Source: Streptomonospora nanhaiensis | GTDB lineage: Bacteria; Actinomycetota; Actinomycetes; Streptosporangiales; Streptosporangiaceae | Assembly: GCF_026642255.1 (NCBI RefSeq) | Contig: NZ_CP113264.1 | Coordinates: 5,518,001-5,582,000, forward strand | Length of the DNA: 64,000 nt | Reading direction: 5' to 3' | Shown here: positions 17,307 to 26,142 of the stretch, piece after piece | Layout of the letters: the number at the start of each line of letters is the position of its first letter | How positions within the stretch are numbered: the first letter of the stretch is position 1 | Notes under the pieces: generated by a model | Databases searched by the model: none | Told to the model about the DNA's origin: nothing | What the model saw: only the letters and a program-made list of their open reading frames with translations | Position numbers and translations under genes: made by a program

Positions 17307-19793
17307 TCAGCCCCCGCGGATCTCCGTCAGAACGCCCGGGAGCTCGTCCGGCGTGACGAGGACGTCGCGCGCCTTGGAGCCCTCGCTGGGGCCCACGACG
17401 TCGCGGCTCTCCATCAGGTCCATCAGGCGGCCCGCCTTCGCGAAGCCGACGCGCAGTTTGCGCTGGAGCATGGACGTCGACCCGAACTGGGTGGTGACCA
17501 CCAGTTCGACGGCCTGGAGGAGGAGGTCGAGGTCGTCGCCGATGTCCTCGTCGATCTCCTTCTTCTTGCCCTCGGGGGCCGCGACGTCCTCGCGGTAGCT
17601 GGGCTCGGACTGCTTCTTGCAGTGCTCGACGATCGCCCGGATCTCCTTCTCGCTGACCCAGGCGTTCTGGAGGCGGATGGACTTGCCCGCGCCCATCGGC
17701 AGGAAGAGGGAGTCGCCCTTGCCCACCAGCTTCTCGGCGCCGGGCTGGTCGAGGATGACGCGGCTGTCGGCGAGGCTGGAGGTGGCGAAGGCGAGCCGGG
17801 AGGGCACGTTGGCCTTGATCAGCCCGGTGACGACGTCGACGCTGGGCCGCTGGGTCGCGAGCACCAGGTGGATCCCGGCGGCACGGGCCAGCTGCGTGAT
17901 GCGCACGACCGCGTCCTCGACGTCGCGCGGGGCGACCATCATCAGGTCGGCCAGCTCGTCCACGATCACCAGCAGGTACGGGTAGGCCTCGTACACGCGC
18001 TCGCTGCCCGGAGGGGCGGTCAGCTGCCCGGCGCGCACGGCGGCGTTGAAGTCGTCCACGTGCCGGTACCCCGAGGCCGCCAGGTCGTCGTAGCGGCGGT
18101 CCATCTCCCCCACCACCCACTGCAGGGCCTCCGCGGCCCGCTTGGGGTTGGTGATGATGGGCGTGATCAGGTGCGGGATGCCCTCGTACATGGTCAGCTC
18201 GACCCGCTTGGGGTCGACCAGGATCATCCGCACCTCGTCGGGGGTCGCCCGCATCATCAGCGAGGTGATCAGCCCGTTGATGCAGGTGGACTTGCCTGCG
18301 CCGGTCGCGCCGGCCACCAGCACGTGCGGCATCTTGGCCAGGTTGGCCACCACGTTGGAGCCCTCGACGTCCTTGCCCAGGCCCACCAGCATGGGGTGGT
18401 CGTCGGAGGTCGCGGCCGTCGAGCCCAGGACGTCGCCGAGGCTGACGAGGTCCTTGTCGGTGTTGGGGATCTCGATGCCGATCGCGGACTTGCCGGGGAT
18501 GGGCGACTGGATCCGCACGTCGGCGCTCTTGACCGCCAGGGAGATGTTCTTGGCCAGCGCGGTGACCTTCTCGACCTTGACGGCCGGGCCCAGCTCGATC
18601 TCGTAGCGGGTGACGGTGGGGCCGCGCGTGAACCCGGTGACCTCGGCGTCGATGCCGAACTGGGTCAGCACCCCCGACAGCGCGGCGACCACGTCGTCGT
18701 TGGCCTTGGTGCGGGGCTTGACCGGGCTGCCCGGCTTGAGCATCCCCGGCGCCGGCAGCTCGTAGTCGCCCTCGACCACCCGGGAGGGGATGGTCAGCTG
18801 CTCGGTCACGGCGGGGGGCGGCGTGGGGTCGGGGACGTCGACCTTCTTGCGGCCCGGCCTCTTCTTCCCGGCCGCGGTCGCGGCCGCCGCGGCGGCCTCC
18901 TCCTCGTCGGTGAGGGCGGGGGCGACGGGCTCCACCGGCACCACCGGGCTGTCGTAGGGGCGCTCGTGATCGCCCGCCACCGTCCCGGCCTCCGCCTCCT
19001 TCTCCGGCTTGCGCTTGCGGGGCCGAGCGGCCTTGGGCGCGGGGTCCGCGCCGAGGATGCCGATGCCCGAGTCGGGACCGGTGTCCCGCTCCATGAGGGC
19101 GTTGAACAGCGTCTGGAGGCGTTCGGGGACGCGCCGGATGGGGGTGGCGGTGACCACCAGGACGCCGAAGACCAGCACGAGGGCGAGCAGGACGCCGGTC
19201 AGCCACGGGGTGACGACGGCGCTGAGGGGGCCCGCCGCGACGAAGCCGATGAGCCCCCCCGACTCCTGGAGAGCCTCCAGGCCGTCGGAGGGCTCCGGGA
19301 GGCCGTTGGCGATGTGGATCAGCCCGAGCAGCCCCAGCATGATCGAGACGGTGCCGATGAACAGCCGCCCGCCGTCCCCCTCCCGGCCCGAGCCGGGGGT
19401 GCGCATGAGCTTGACCGAGACCGGCAGGAACAGCAGCGGCAGGATCGGCGAGAACGTGCCGAAGCCGCCGACCACGATCATGCGGGTGTACTCCAGCAGC
19501 GGCCCCTCGCTCCGCCACCACACGGCGGCGGCGACGAGGACGCCCGCGGCCAGCAGGACCAGGCCGATGCCGTCGCGGCGCAGGTCGGGGTCGAGGTCGC
19601 GCGCGCTGCGGCCGACGGCGCGCGCGGCGCCGCCCACGGTGTGCGCGACCAGTTTCCACAGCACGAGCAGGAACTGGCCGAACATGGTGAAGGCGAAGGC
19701 GATGGGCCCGTCCGGCATGCGCTTCTTCGGCGCGGGCTTGCGCGCGGCGGGCTTCTTGCGTCCGGAACCACCGGAGGAGGCACGCGTGGCCAT
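17307..19793 (-). CDS. ftsK: DNA translocase FtsK/SpoIIIE
   Basis: Septal DNA pump of 828 residues that moves chromosome ends through closing septa. After a Lys/Pro-rich tail come four to five helices (residues about 35-220), a linker, then the alpha/beta motor with Walker A AGATGAGKST near residue 490 and Walker B LLVIVDELADLMM. The C-terminal gamma winged helix (STSMLQRKLRVGFAKAGRLM) reads chromosomal orientation sequences. ATG at 19793 has GGAGGTGA 8 nt upstream; an ATG 15 bases earlier is less likely. It heads the ftsK-rodZ-rimO-pgsA-cinA run. Confidence 0.95.
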   Translation of the reverse strand: MATRASSGGSGRKKPAARKPAPKKRMPDGPIAFAFTMFGQFLLVLWKLVAHTVGGAARAVGRSARDLDPDLRRDGIGLVLLAAGVLVAAAVWWRSEGPLLEYTRMIVVGGFGTFSPILPLLFLPVSVKLMRTPGSGREGDGGRLFIGTVSIMLGLLGLIHIANGLPEPSDGLEALQESGGLIGFVAAGPLSAVVTPWLTGVLLALVLVFGVLVVTATPIRRVPERLQTLFNALMERDTGPDSGIGILGADPAPKAARPRKRKPEKEAEAGTVAGDHERPYDSPVVPVEPVAPALTDEEEAAAAAATAAGKKRPGRKKVDVPDPTPPPAVTEQLTIPSRVVEGDYELPAPGMLKPGSPVKPRTKANDDVVAALSGVLTQFGIDAEVTGFTRGPTVTRYEIELGPAVKVEKVTALAKNISLAVKSADVRIQSPIPGKSAIGIEIPNTDKDLVSLGDVLGSTAATSDDHPMLVGLGKDVEGSNVVANLAKMPHVLVAGATGAGKSTCINGLITSLMMRATPDEVRMILVDPKRVELTMYEGIPHLITPIITNPKRAAEALQWVVGEMDRRYDDLAASGYRHVDDFNAAVRAGQLTAPPGSERVYEAYPYLLVIVDELADLMMVAPRDVEDAVVRITQLARAAGIHLVLATQRPSVDVVTGLIKANVPSRLAFATSSLADSRVILDQPGAEKLVGKGDSLFLPMGAGKSIRLQNAWVSEKEIRAIVEHCKKQSEPSYREDVAAPEGKKKEIDEDIGDDLDLLLQAVELVVTTQFGSTSMLQRKLRVGFAKAGRLMDLMESRDVVGPSEGSKARDVLVTPDELPGVLTEIRGG

Positions 19794-19961
19794 CGGGGTC
19801 ACCTCCACGGGGGACGGGGTCGGTCGGACGGCCGGGCAGAACGGCCCGTCACGGCGGGCAGCCTACTGAAGCGTCCACCTCCTTGGCCCGTACCGGGACG
19901 GCGTGTCGCCCGAATCGGCCGGCGGCACCCCGCCCGCGGCGCTCCCGGGGGCCGCCCGGCC

Positions 19962-20003
19962 CACGGGAACGGCCCGAGGCGCGCGCCTCGGGCCGTTCCC
20001 GTG
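19962..20003. terminator. 42-nt perfect palindrome between rnj and ftsK
   Basis: The whole of 19962-20003 is self-complementary, beginning CACGGGAACGGCCCGAGGCG. It lies 33 bases after the rnj stop and should form an extremely stable hairpin that ends the dapA-rnj transcript. Confidence 0.75.
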
Positions 20004-20035
20004 CCCAGGTCCGGGGGCGCCCCCGGACCGGTCGG

Positions 20036-21721
20036 TCAGACCTCGACCAGGACAGGGATGATCATGGGACGACGACGGTACGTGTCGTTGACCCAGCGGC
20101 CCGTGTTGCGGCGGATGAGCTGCCGCAGCTGGTGCGGGTCGTTGACCCCGTCCCGGGCCGCCTTGTCCAGGGAGTCCTGGATCTTGTCGATGACGTCGTC
20201 GAAGGCGGCGGCGCCGATGCCCGCGCCCCGGGTGTGGATCTCGGGCTCCCCGAGGATCTTGCCGGTCCCGGAGTCCACCGCGACGACGACGGAGATGAAC
20301 CCCTCCTCGCCGAGGATGCGGCGGTCCTTGAGCGAGGCGTCGGTGACGTCGCCGACCGAGGCTCCGTCCACGTACACGTACCCGGCCTGGACCGCGCCCA
20401 CGATCTTGGCCCGGTTCTTGTACAGGTCCACCACCACGCCGTCCTCGGCGATGATGATCCGGTCCGAGGGGACGCCCGTGAGCTTGGCCAGGTCGGCGTG
20501 GGCGCGCATGTGCCGCCACTCGCCGTGCACCGGCATGAAGTTGCGCGGACGCACCATGTTGAGCACGTACAGCAGCTCACCGGCGGACGCGTGCCCGGAC
20601 ACGTGCACGAGGGCGTTGCCCTTGTGCACGACCTTGGCGCCCCAGCGGGTCAGGCCGTTGATCACCCGGTTGACGGAGTTCTCGTTGCCGGGGATCAGCG
20701 AGGAGGCGAGCAGGACGGTGTCGTCCTGCTCGATCCGGATCTGGTGGTCGCGGTTGGCCATCCGGCTCAGCGCCGACATGGGCTCGCCCTGTGAGCCCGT
20801 GCAGATCAGCACGGCCTCGTCCGGCCGCATCTGGTCGAGCTGCTTGACGTCGATGATCGTGTCGCCGGGGATGCTCAGGTAGCCCAGGTCGCGCGCGATG
20901 TTCATGTTGCGGACCATCGAGCGTCCCACGAACGCGATCTTGCGGCCGTGCTTGGACGCGGCGTCGATGACCTGCTGGACGCGGTGCACGTGCGAGGCGA
21001 AGCAGGCCACCACGATGCGCTTCTCGGCCTGCCGGAACACCTTGTCGATGGCCTCGGACAGGTTGCGCTCGTTGACGATGAACCCGGGCTGCTCGGCGTT
21101 GGTGGAGTCCGACAGCAGCAGGTCCACGCCCTCGTCGCCGAACCGGGCGAACCCGGCCAGGTCGGTGAGGCGGCCGTCCAGCGGCAGCTGGTCCATCTTG
21201 AAGTCACCGGTGTGCAGCACCGACCCGCCGGGGGTGCGGATGCCGACGGCCAGCGCGTCCGGGATGGAGTGGTTGACCGCGAAGAACTCCAGGTCGAAGG
21301 CGCCGAACTCGTGCCGCTCGCCCTCCTCCACCTGGAGGGTCTCCGGCTTGATGCGGTGCTCGCCGAGCTTGGCGGTGATCAGCGCCAGGGTCAGGCGGGA
21401 GCCGACGATCGGGATGTCGGCCCGCTCGCGCAGCAGGAACGGGATACCGCCGATGTGGTCCTCGTGCCCGTGGGTGAGCACGACCGCCTCGATGTCGTCG
21501 AGCCGGTCCCGGATGTAGTCGAAGTCCGGCAGGATCAGGTCGACGCCGGGCTGCTCCTCCTCGGGGAAGAGCACGCCGCAGTCGACGACGAGCAGGCGGC
21601 CGTCGTACTCGAAGACCGTCATGTTGCGGCCGATCTCGCCGAGGCCGCCCAGGGCGACGACGCGCAGCGCGCCCTTGCCCAGGGGCGGGGGCGAGGTCAG
21701 TTCGGGGTGCGGGTGGCTCAT
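20036..21721 (-). CDS. rnj: Ribonuclease J
   Basis: Metallo-beta-lactamase-fold RNase of 561 residues with 5'-exonuclease and endonuclease activity in mRNA decay and rRNA processing. The zinc motif LTHGHEDHIGG is near residue 83, followed by beta-CASP signatures (LLLSDSTNAEQPG, HVSGHASAGEL) and the C-terminal RNase J domain. ATG at 21721 overlaps the dapA stop by 4 nt (ATGA). The dapA-rnj pairing is conserved across actinobacteria. A 42-nt palindrome follows. Confidence 0.96.
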   Translation of the reverse strand: MSHPHPELTSPPPLGKGALRVVALGGLGEIGRNMTVFEYDGRLLVVDCGVLFPEEEQPGVDLILPDFDYIRDRLDDIEAVVLTHGHEDHIGGIPFLLRERADIPIVGSRLTLALITAKLGEHRIKPETLQVEEGERHEFGAFDLEFFAVNHSIPDALAVGIRTPGGSVLHTGDFKMDQLPLDGRLTDLAGFARFGDEGVDLLLSDSTNAEQPGFIVNERNLSEAIDKVFRQAEKRIVVACFASHVHRVQQVIDAASKHGRKIAFVGRSMVRNMNIARDLGYLSIPGDTIIDVKQLDQMRPDEAVLICTGSQGEPMSALSRMANRDHQIRIEQDDTVLLASSLIPGNENSVNRVINGLTRWGAKVVHKGNALVHVSGHASAGELLYVLNMVRPRNFMPVHGEWRHMRAHADLAKLTGVPSDRIIIAEDGVVVDLYKNRAKIVGAVQAGYVYVDGASVGDVTDASLKDRRILGEEGFISVVVAVDSGTGKILGEPEIHTRGAGIGAAAFDDVIDKIQDSLDKAARDGVNDPHQLRQLIRRNTGRWVNDTYRRRPMIIPVLVEV

Positions 21722-22689
21722 ACAGATCCCTCCGTGAGGCGCTCGACGCGCACGGCGCTGGCGGGGACGGCCTGGTGCGGGGCCAGTCCGATGGGGCCCT
21801 TGACGCCGGCGGCGGCAAGGTCTTCGCGCAGCAGGGCCTGGAGCTCGACCGACGCGTCGGTGAGCGGGGTGCGCACGGGACCGGAGGGCAGCCCGAACTG
21901 GTTCAGGATGGCCTTGGTCGTGATGACGCCCTGGGTGCGGAACATACCGGTGTAGACCGGGGTGAGGCGGCGGTGGATGGCCAGCGCCTGCCCGACCTCG
22001 CCCTTCTCGAAGGCGTCGATCATCTCGCGCAGGTCGGAGCCGACGATGTGGCCGACCACGCTGACGAAACCGGCCGCGCCGACGGACAGCAGCGGCAGGT
22101 TGAGGATGTCGGTGCCGCAGTAGAAGGCCAGGTCGGTCCGCTCCATCACCCAGGAGCTGGCGCCGATGTTGTCCTTGGCGTCCTTGTTCGCGACGATGCG
22201 GGGGTGCTCGGCCAGGCGGACGAGGGTCTCCGAGGCGATCGGCGTGCCGGTGCGGTGCGGGATGTCGTAGAGCATGACCGGCAGCTCGGTGGTGTCCGCG
22301 ATCTCGGTGAAGTGCCTGATCAGGCCTTCCTGAGGCGGCTTGTTGTAGTAGGGCGTCACGGTCAGCAGACCGTGCGCGCCCGCCTTCTCCGCGGCCTTGG
22401 CGAGCCTCACGCTGTGGCGGGTGTCGTTGGTCCCGACCCCGGCGATGACCCTGGCGCGGTCGCCGACCGCCTCCAGGACCGCCCTGAGCAGGCGGTCCTT
22501 CTCGTCGTCGCTGGTGGTCGGCGACTCACCCGTGGTGCCGCTGATGATGAGGCCGTCGTTGTTCTGCTCGTCGACGAGGTACGTGGCCAGTCTGGCCGCG
22601 CCCTCGTAGTCGAGTTCGCCGTCGTCGAGCATGGGCGTGACCATCGCGGTCAGCATCTTGCCGAACGGGCGGTTCTTGGTGTCCGTCAT
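21718..22689 (-). CDS. dapA: 4-hydroxy-tetrahydrodipicolinate synthase
   Basis: Condenses pyruvate with aspartate semialdehyde in lysine and diaminopimelate synthesis; 323 residues, TIM barrel. Visible active-site elements are ISGTTGESPT (substrate loop), VTPYYNKPPQEG, LYDIPHRTG, and the Schiff-base lysine in NKDAKDN near residue 180. ATG at 22689 gives the usual short tail before MLTAMVTPM. It is coupled to rnj. The upstream 367 bases lack genes and contain an 8-bp inverted repeat that may be an operator. dapB is about 3.5 kb away on the same strand. Confidence 0.96.
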   Translation of the reverse strand: MTDTKNRPFGKMLTAMVTPMLDDGELDYEGAARLATYLVDEQNNDGLIISGTTGESPTTSDDEKDRLLRAVLEAVGDRARVIAGVGTNDTRHSVRLAKAAEKAGAHGLLTVTPYYNKPPQEGLIRHFTEIADTTELPVMLYDIPHRTGTPIASETLVRLAEHPRIVANKDAKDNIGASSWVMERTDLAFYCGTDILNLPLLSVGAAGFVSVVGHIVGSDLREMIDAFEKGEVGQALAIHRRLTPVYTGMFRTQGVITTKAILNQFGLPSGPVRTPLTDASVELQALLREDLAAAGVKGPIGLAPHQAVPASAVRVERLTEGSV

Positions 22690-23056
22690 CGTGTGTGAAA
22701 GGCCTCCGGACCGCCGCCGCTGGGCGGTGGGTCCGAAGGTGCCCCTCCTCCTCTCGGTGTGCGTCGACAGCTGGATGTGTCCCGTGCACATGACGCGTGC
22801 ACGGATGTGCGGCGCTGCGTGTCCGCCACCGCGACCGGCGGTACGCGATCCGGTCGCGGGAAAGTTCCTGTGGTGCCCCGTCTTGGGTCGGGCGCGGGGT
22901 CGTGCCCTGCTCGGCCGCCGTCCTCGTGGGTCGAGGTTGACGGACCGGCTCATGTGAACCTACCCGTCCCGGACCCGTGCCATCCGGCCGGGCCCGGGAT
23001 CCGCGCGCAGGTCAGGGTCGCGGAAGGGGGTTGGTCGGGCGGTGTCCGCCCCGGTC
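22690..23056. other. Gene-free region upstream of dapA
   Basis: I see no credible coding sequence in these 367 bases; the frames that are open run opposite to the local codon bias. The region presumably holds the dapA promoter. The only distinct element is the inverted repeat at 22782-22804. No structure resembling a known lysine riboswitch was recognised. Confidence 0.5.
22782..22804. promoter_or_regulatory. Inverted repeat, possible dapA operator
   Basis: CCGTGCAC-N7-GTGCACGG, perfect 8-bp arms with 7-nt spacing, about 95 bases upstream of dapA. The size and symmetry suit a dimeric repressor. The binding protein is unknown. Confidence 0.4.
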
Positions 23057-23455
23057 TCAGTCGTCCTGTCCGTCCGGAAGGAACATGCTCAGAAGCCAGC
23101 TGACGATGGTGACGACGATCGCACCCCAGAACGCGGGCCAGAACCCCTCGATGTGGAACGGGAGGGTGAACAGGCTCGCGATCCAGTTCGTGAGCATGAG
23201 CAGCAGCGCGTTCACCACCAGGCCGATCAGCCCGAGGGTCAGCGCGTAGAACAGGCACCCGACGGCCTTGACGATCGGTTTGATGATCGCGTTGACCACA
23301 CCGAAGATGGCGCCGACGGCGAGGTAGACGCCGATCTGACCAGCGGTGGTCTGGGCTGTGACGTCGATCCCGTCGATCAGGAAGACAGCCGCCCAAAGGG
23401 CGAGCGCGTTCACGATAACTCTGATAATGAGGCTCACAACTGTAGATGTTCCCAT
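23057..23455 (-). CDS. Small four-helix membrane protein, phage-holin-4 superfamily
   Basis: Protein of 132 residues with four hydrophobic helices (VVSLIIRVIVNALALWAAVF; IGVYLAVGAIFGVVNAIIKP; LFYALTLGLIGLVVNALLLM; FWPAFWGAIVVTIVSWLLSM). The motif GVVNAIIKPIVK in helix two is typical of the YvlD / mycobacterial four-helix holin superfamily. Despite the family name there are no phage genes around it, so it is probably a housekeeping envelope protein of unknown role. ATG at 23455 fits the membrane start. It is divergent from a GNAT gene across 69 bases. Confidence 0.85.
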   Translation of the reverse strand: MGTSTVVSLIIRVIVNALALWAAVFLIDGIDVTAQTTAGQIGVYLAVGAIFGVVNAIIKPIVKAVGCLFYALTLGLIGLVVNALLLMLTNWIASLFTLPFHIEGFWPAFWGAIVVTIVSWLLSMFLPDGQDD

Positions 23456-23524
23456 GCCGAGGCAAGGTCCGGAAACTCCGGCGTAGGTGATCTTGCCGCG
23501 GCACGCTCCCCAGGAGGCCCCATC

Positions 23525-24079
23525 GTGTCCAGTGCCCAGTTCGTCCGTCCCGCCCGCGCCACCGACGTGGACACCGTCGTGGACGTCCAGGTGGCCTCGT
23601 GGCGGGCGGTGTACGGGGCTCTGCTGCCCGACGCGGTGGTCGCCGAGATCGGCGGCGCCGACGCCCGGAGGCAGTTCCACGAGCAGTGGACGGCCGCCCT
23701 GGAGTCCCCGCCGACCTCCCGGCACCGGCTGGTGGTGGCCACCGACGAGGTCGGGGGGGTGCGGACCGTGACGGGGTTCGCCGCGTTCGGCCCCGCGGGC
23801 GACCCGGACCTGTGGCCGGCCACGGACGCGGAGGTGTTCGCGCTGCACGTGGACCCGGAACGGGCCCGGGAGGGGCACGGCAGCCGCCTCGTCAACGCCT
23901 GCGTGGACCACCTGGTGGACGACGGCTTCGGCACGGTGCACGTGTGGGTGCCGGAGGCCGGCAACGCGCTGCGCGCGTTCTTCGAGGCGTCGGGGTGGCG
24001 CGCCGACGGCGCCCGCCGGGAGATCGACCTGGGTTCGCCGCTGCCGATGGTGCGCCTGCACGCGGCGATCTCCGCGTAG
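23525..24079 (+). CDS. GNAT family N-acetyltransferase
   Basis: 184 residues. The N-terminus FVRPARATDVDTVVDVQVASWRAVYGALLP is typical of a GNAT subgroup common in actinobacteria (split motif RPARATDVDTV, SWRAVYGALLP). The acetyl-CoA loop is ALHVDPERAREGHGSRLV, and the end carries FFEASGWRADG. GTG at 23525 has CAGGAGG 9 bases upstream. Substrate unknown. The gene ends about 130 bases before menA on the same strand. Confidence 0.85.
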   Translation: MSSAQFVRPARATDVDTVVDVQVASWRAVYGALLPDAVVAEIGGADARRQFHEQWTAALESPPTSRHRLVVATDEVGGVRTVTGFAAFGPAGDPDLWPATDAEVFALHVDPERAREGHGSRLVNACVDHLVDDGFGTVHVWVPEAGNALRAFFEASGWRADGARREIDLGSPLPMVRLHAAISA

Positions 24080-24208
24080 GGGCGCTCCCGCCTCCGGTCC
24101 GGGGCCGCGGCCGGTTGGGGACAGCCGCGGACAGGGACTACCGTTGGGTGGTTGTCTGCGTTGCGCACCAGGTGCGGCGCAGTGTCGTCGAGGGTGGAGG
24201 ACCGCCGC

Positions 24209-25081
24209 GTGGCCACGGTCAGTGAATGGGTCTCGGGGCTGCGTCCCCGTACGCTTCCGAATTCGGTCGTCCCGGTGGCGGTCGGCACGGCGCTGGCCCT
24301 CGCCCTGGACGGGTTCGTCTGGTGGAAGGCCCTGCTGGCCCTGGTGGTGTCCATGTCCCTCCAGGTCGGGGTGAACTTCGCCAACGACTACAGCGACGGC
24401 GTGAAGGGCACCGACACCGAGGAGCGCACCGGTCCGACCCGCCTGACGGCGTCGGGCCTGGCGGAGCCGGGGCACGTGCTCGCCGCCGCCCTGGGGAGCT
24501 TCGCGTTCGCGGGCGCCGTCGGCCTGGTGCTGGTGGCGACGTCGTCGTGGTGGCTGCTCCTGGTGGGCGCCCTGGCGATCGCCGCGGCCTGGTACTACAC
24601 CGGCGGCCGCGCGCCGTACGGCTACCGGGGCCTGGGCGAGGTGTCGGTGTTCGTCTTCTTCGGCGTGGTGGCCGTGGTGGGCACGGTGTTCGTGCAGCTG
24701 GGCTCGGCGCCGTGGCAGGCCTGGGTGGCCTCCGTCCCGGTCGGCCTGCTGTCCTGCTCCGTGCTGGTCATCAACAACCTGCGGGACATCCCGACGGACC
24801 GGGAGACCGGGAAGGTCACCCTCGCGGTCCGGCTCGGCGACGCGGGTACGCGACGGCTGTTCGCGGGCGCGGTCGGCGCCTCCTACGCGGTCGCGCTGGT
24901 GCTGACCCCGGTGTTCTGGTGGACCCCGCTCGTGCTGCTGACGGCGCCGCTGGCGGTGCCGCCGCTGAGGCGTGTGCTGGGCGGACAGGCGGGGCGCGAC
25001 CTGGTCCTGGGCCTGGGCGAGACGGGCAGGCTGCAGATGGCGTTCGGCGTCCTGTTCTCGGCCGCCCTCGCCCTGGGCTAG
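24209..25081 (+). CDS. menA: 1,4-dihydroxy-2-naphthoate prenyltransferase
   Basis: UbiA-superfamily membrane enzyme of 290 residues that attaches the polyprenyl chain in menaquinone synthesis. The two Mg/diphosphate motifs are NFANDYSDGVKGTD near residue 60 and NNLRDIPTDRETGK near residue 190. About eight hydrophobic helices are seen. GTG at 24209 follows GGTGGAGG; an ATG at 24152 would prepend 19 residues and lacks a ribosome-binding site. Other menaquinone genes are not adjacent, except a degenerate OSBS-like gene near 52 kb. Confidence 0.92.
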   Translation: MATVSEWVSGLRPRTLPNSVVPVAVGTALALALDGFVWWKALLALVVSMSLQVGVNFANDYSDGVKGTDTEERTGPTRLTASGLAEPGHVLAAALGSFAFAGAVGLVLVATSSWWLLLVGALAIAAAWYYTGGRAPYGYRGLGEVSVFVFFGVVAVVGTVFVQLGSAPWQAWVASVPVGLLSCSVLVINNLRDIPTDRETGKVTLAVRLGDAGTRRLFAGAVGASYAVALVLTPVFWWTPLVLLTAPLAVPPLRRVLGGQAGRDLVLGLGETGRLQMAFGVLFSAALALG

Positions 25082-25315
25082 GGAACGGCGCCGCGGTCCC
25101 CGTCCGAGAGGTGTGTGGGGGAGCCGTTCCGGACGGTGCCCGCCGTCGACGGCCCGCCCCGGCCCGTTCCGCGGCCGGACGCGGTCCTCGCGGGGGTCGC
25201 GCGGGGCCCCGTCCGGCCCGCGCGGGGCCCCGGCGTCCGGGCCCGGCTGTGGCCGGGACACTCCGTCCGGCCTGCGAGGACACGGTCCGGGCCCCGGTGC
25301 GCGCCCCCGTGGGAC

Positions 25316-25321
25316 TAGTAT
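25316..25321 (+). promoter_or_regulatory. -10-like hexamer before methyltransferase gene
   Basis: TAGTAT is a good -10 match, 53 bases before the GTG at 25375, in the 293-base gap after menA. No convincing -35 was identified, and I see nothing else in this gap. Confidence 0.4.
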
Positions 25322-25374
25322 GCGGGCCGGTCCCCCAGACACGCGTTCAGCCACGGTAGGGAGAAGACGACACC

Positions 25375-26064
25375 GTGCCCAGCGAGAACACCGCCCCCGA
25401 CCCCCTCGACCTCGCTCCGGACCCGGAAGCGTGGGCGGAGCGCTCGGCCCAGCAGGCCGCCGCGTTCGACACGATCGGAGAACGCTACGACGAGGCCTTT
25501 CCGCGTAAAGAGGGGCAGGAGGAGCGGGTCCGGCGGTTGCTGGACCTGCTGCCGCCCGGAGCACACGTGCTCGACCTGGGCTCGGGCACCGGGCTGCCGA
25601 CCGCCCGCCAGTTCGCCTCCGCGGGCGTCCGTGTCACCGGCTACGAGATCTCCGGGCGGATGATCGAGATCGCGCGCCGCAACGTGCCCCAGGCGACCTT
25701 CGTCCAGGCCGACATCCTCGACCTGAAGCCGGTCGAGTCCTCCTACGACGCCATCGTGGCGTTCTTCTCCCTGCTGTGCCTGCCCAAGGCGCGCATCCCC
25801 GAGGCGCTCAGCCGGATCCGGGCGTCGCTGGTCCCGGAGGGCCTGCTGTGCCTGGCCATGGTGGAGGCCGACATGGACGACGCGCCGATCCCCTTCCTCG
25901 GCTCGGACGTCCGCGTGTCGGGCTATCCGCGCGAGGAGCTGCGCCGGGTGGTGCGGGAGGCGGGGCTGCTCGTCGAGGACGAGCGGGTCGTCTCCTACGA
26001 GCCGGAGGACTCCGGCGCGCACCCCGAGACCCAGGTCTTCCTCACCTGCCGCCGGGGCGCCTGA
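25375..26064 (+). CDS. Class I SAM-dependent methyltransferase
   Basis: 229 residues. Motif I VLDLGSGTGLPTAR is near residue 65, motif II GYEISGRMIEIARR follows, and FVQADILDL contacts the adenine. The N-terminus carries AFDTIGERYDEAFP, a segment seen in small-molecule methyltransferases. The substrate is unknown. GTG at 25375 has AGGGAGAAG upstream. It is convergent with dapB, with competing hairpins between the two. Confidence 0.85.
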   Translation: MPSENTAPDPLDLAPDPEAWAERSAQQAAAFDTIGERYDEAFPRKEGQEERVRRLLDLLPPGAHVLDLGSGTGLPTARQFASAGVRVTGYEISGRMIEIARRNVPQATFVQADILDLKPVESSYDAIVAFFSLLCLPKARIPEALSRIRASLVPEGLLCLAMVEADMDDAPIPFLGSDVRVSGYPREELRRVVREAGLLVEDERVVSYEPEDSGAHPETQVFLTCRRGA

Positions 26065-26093
26065 GCGGCGGGCGCCTCCCGGACCCCGGGCAC

Positions 26094-26133
26094 GGCGAGG
26101 GGGAGGCGCCCGGTCGGTCGCCTCCCCCTCGCC
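26094..26133. terminator. Bidirectional terminator between methyltransferase gene and dapB
   Basis: Perfect 15-bp stem 26094-26108 (GGCGAGGGGGAGGCG) with 26119-26133 and a 10-nt loop. An alternative 11-bp stem uses GGGCGCCTCCC just upstream, so the two structures compete. Both stop codons flank it. Confidence 0.7.
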
Positions 26134-26142
26134 GGAGCGCGT

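Noticed and set aside
22690..23056. Lysine riboswitch upstream of dapA
   Set aside because: I could not recognise the conserved junction elements, and the region is short of the expected paired architecture; only one simple dyad is visible.
23057..23455. Holin-like protein as a sign of a prophage
   Set aside because: The superfamily is mostly chromosomal, and no phage structural, integrase or lysin genes are nearby.
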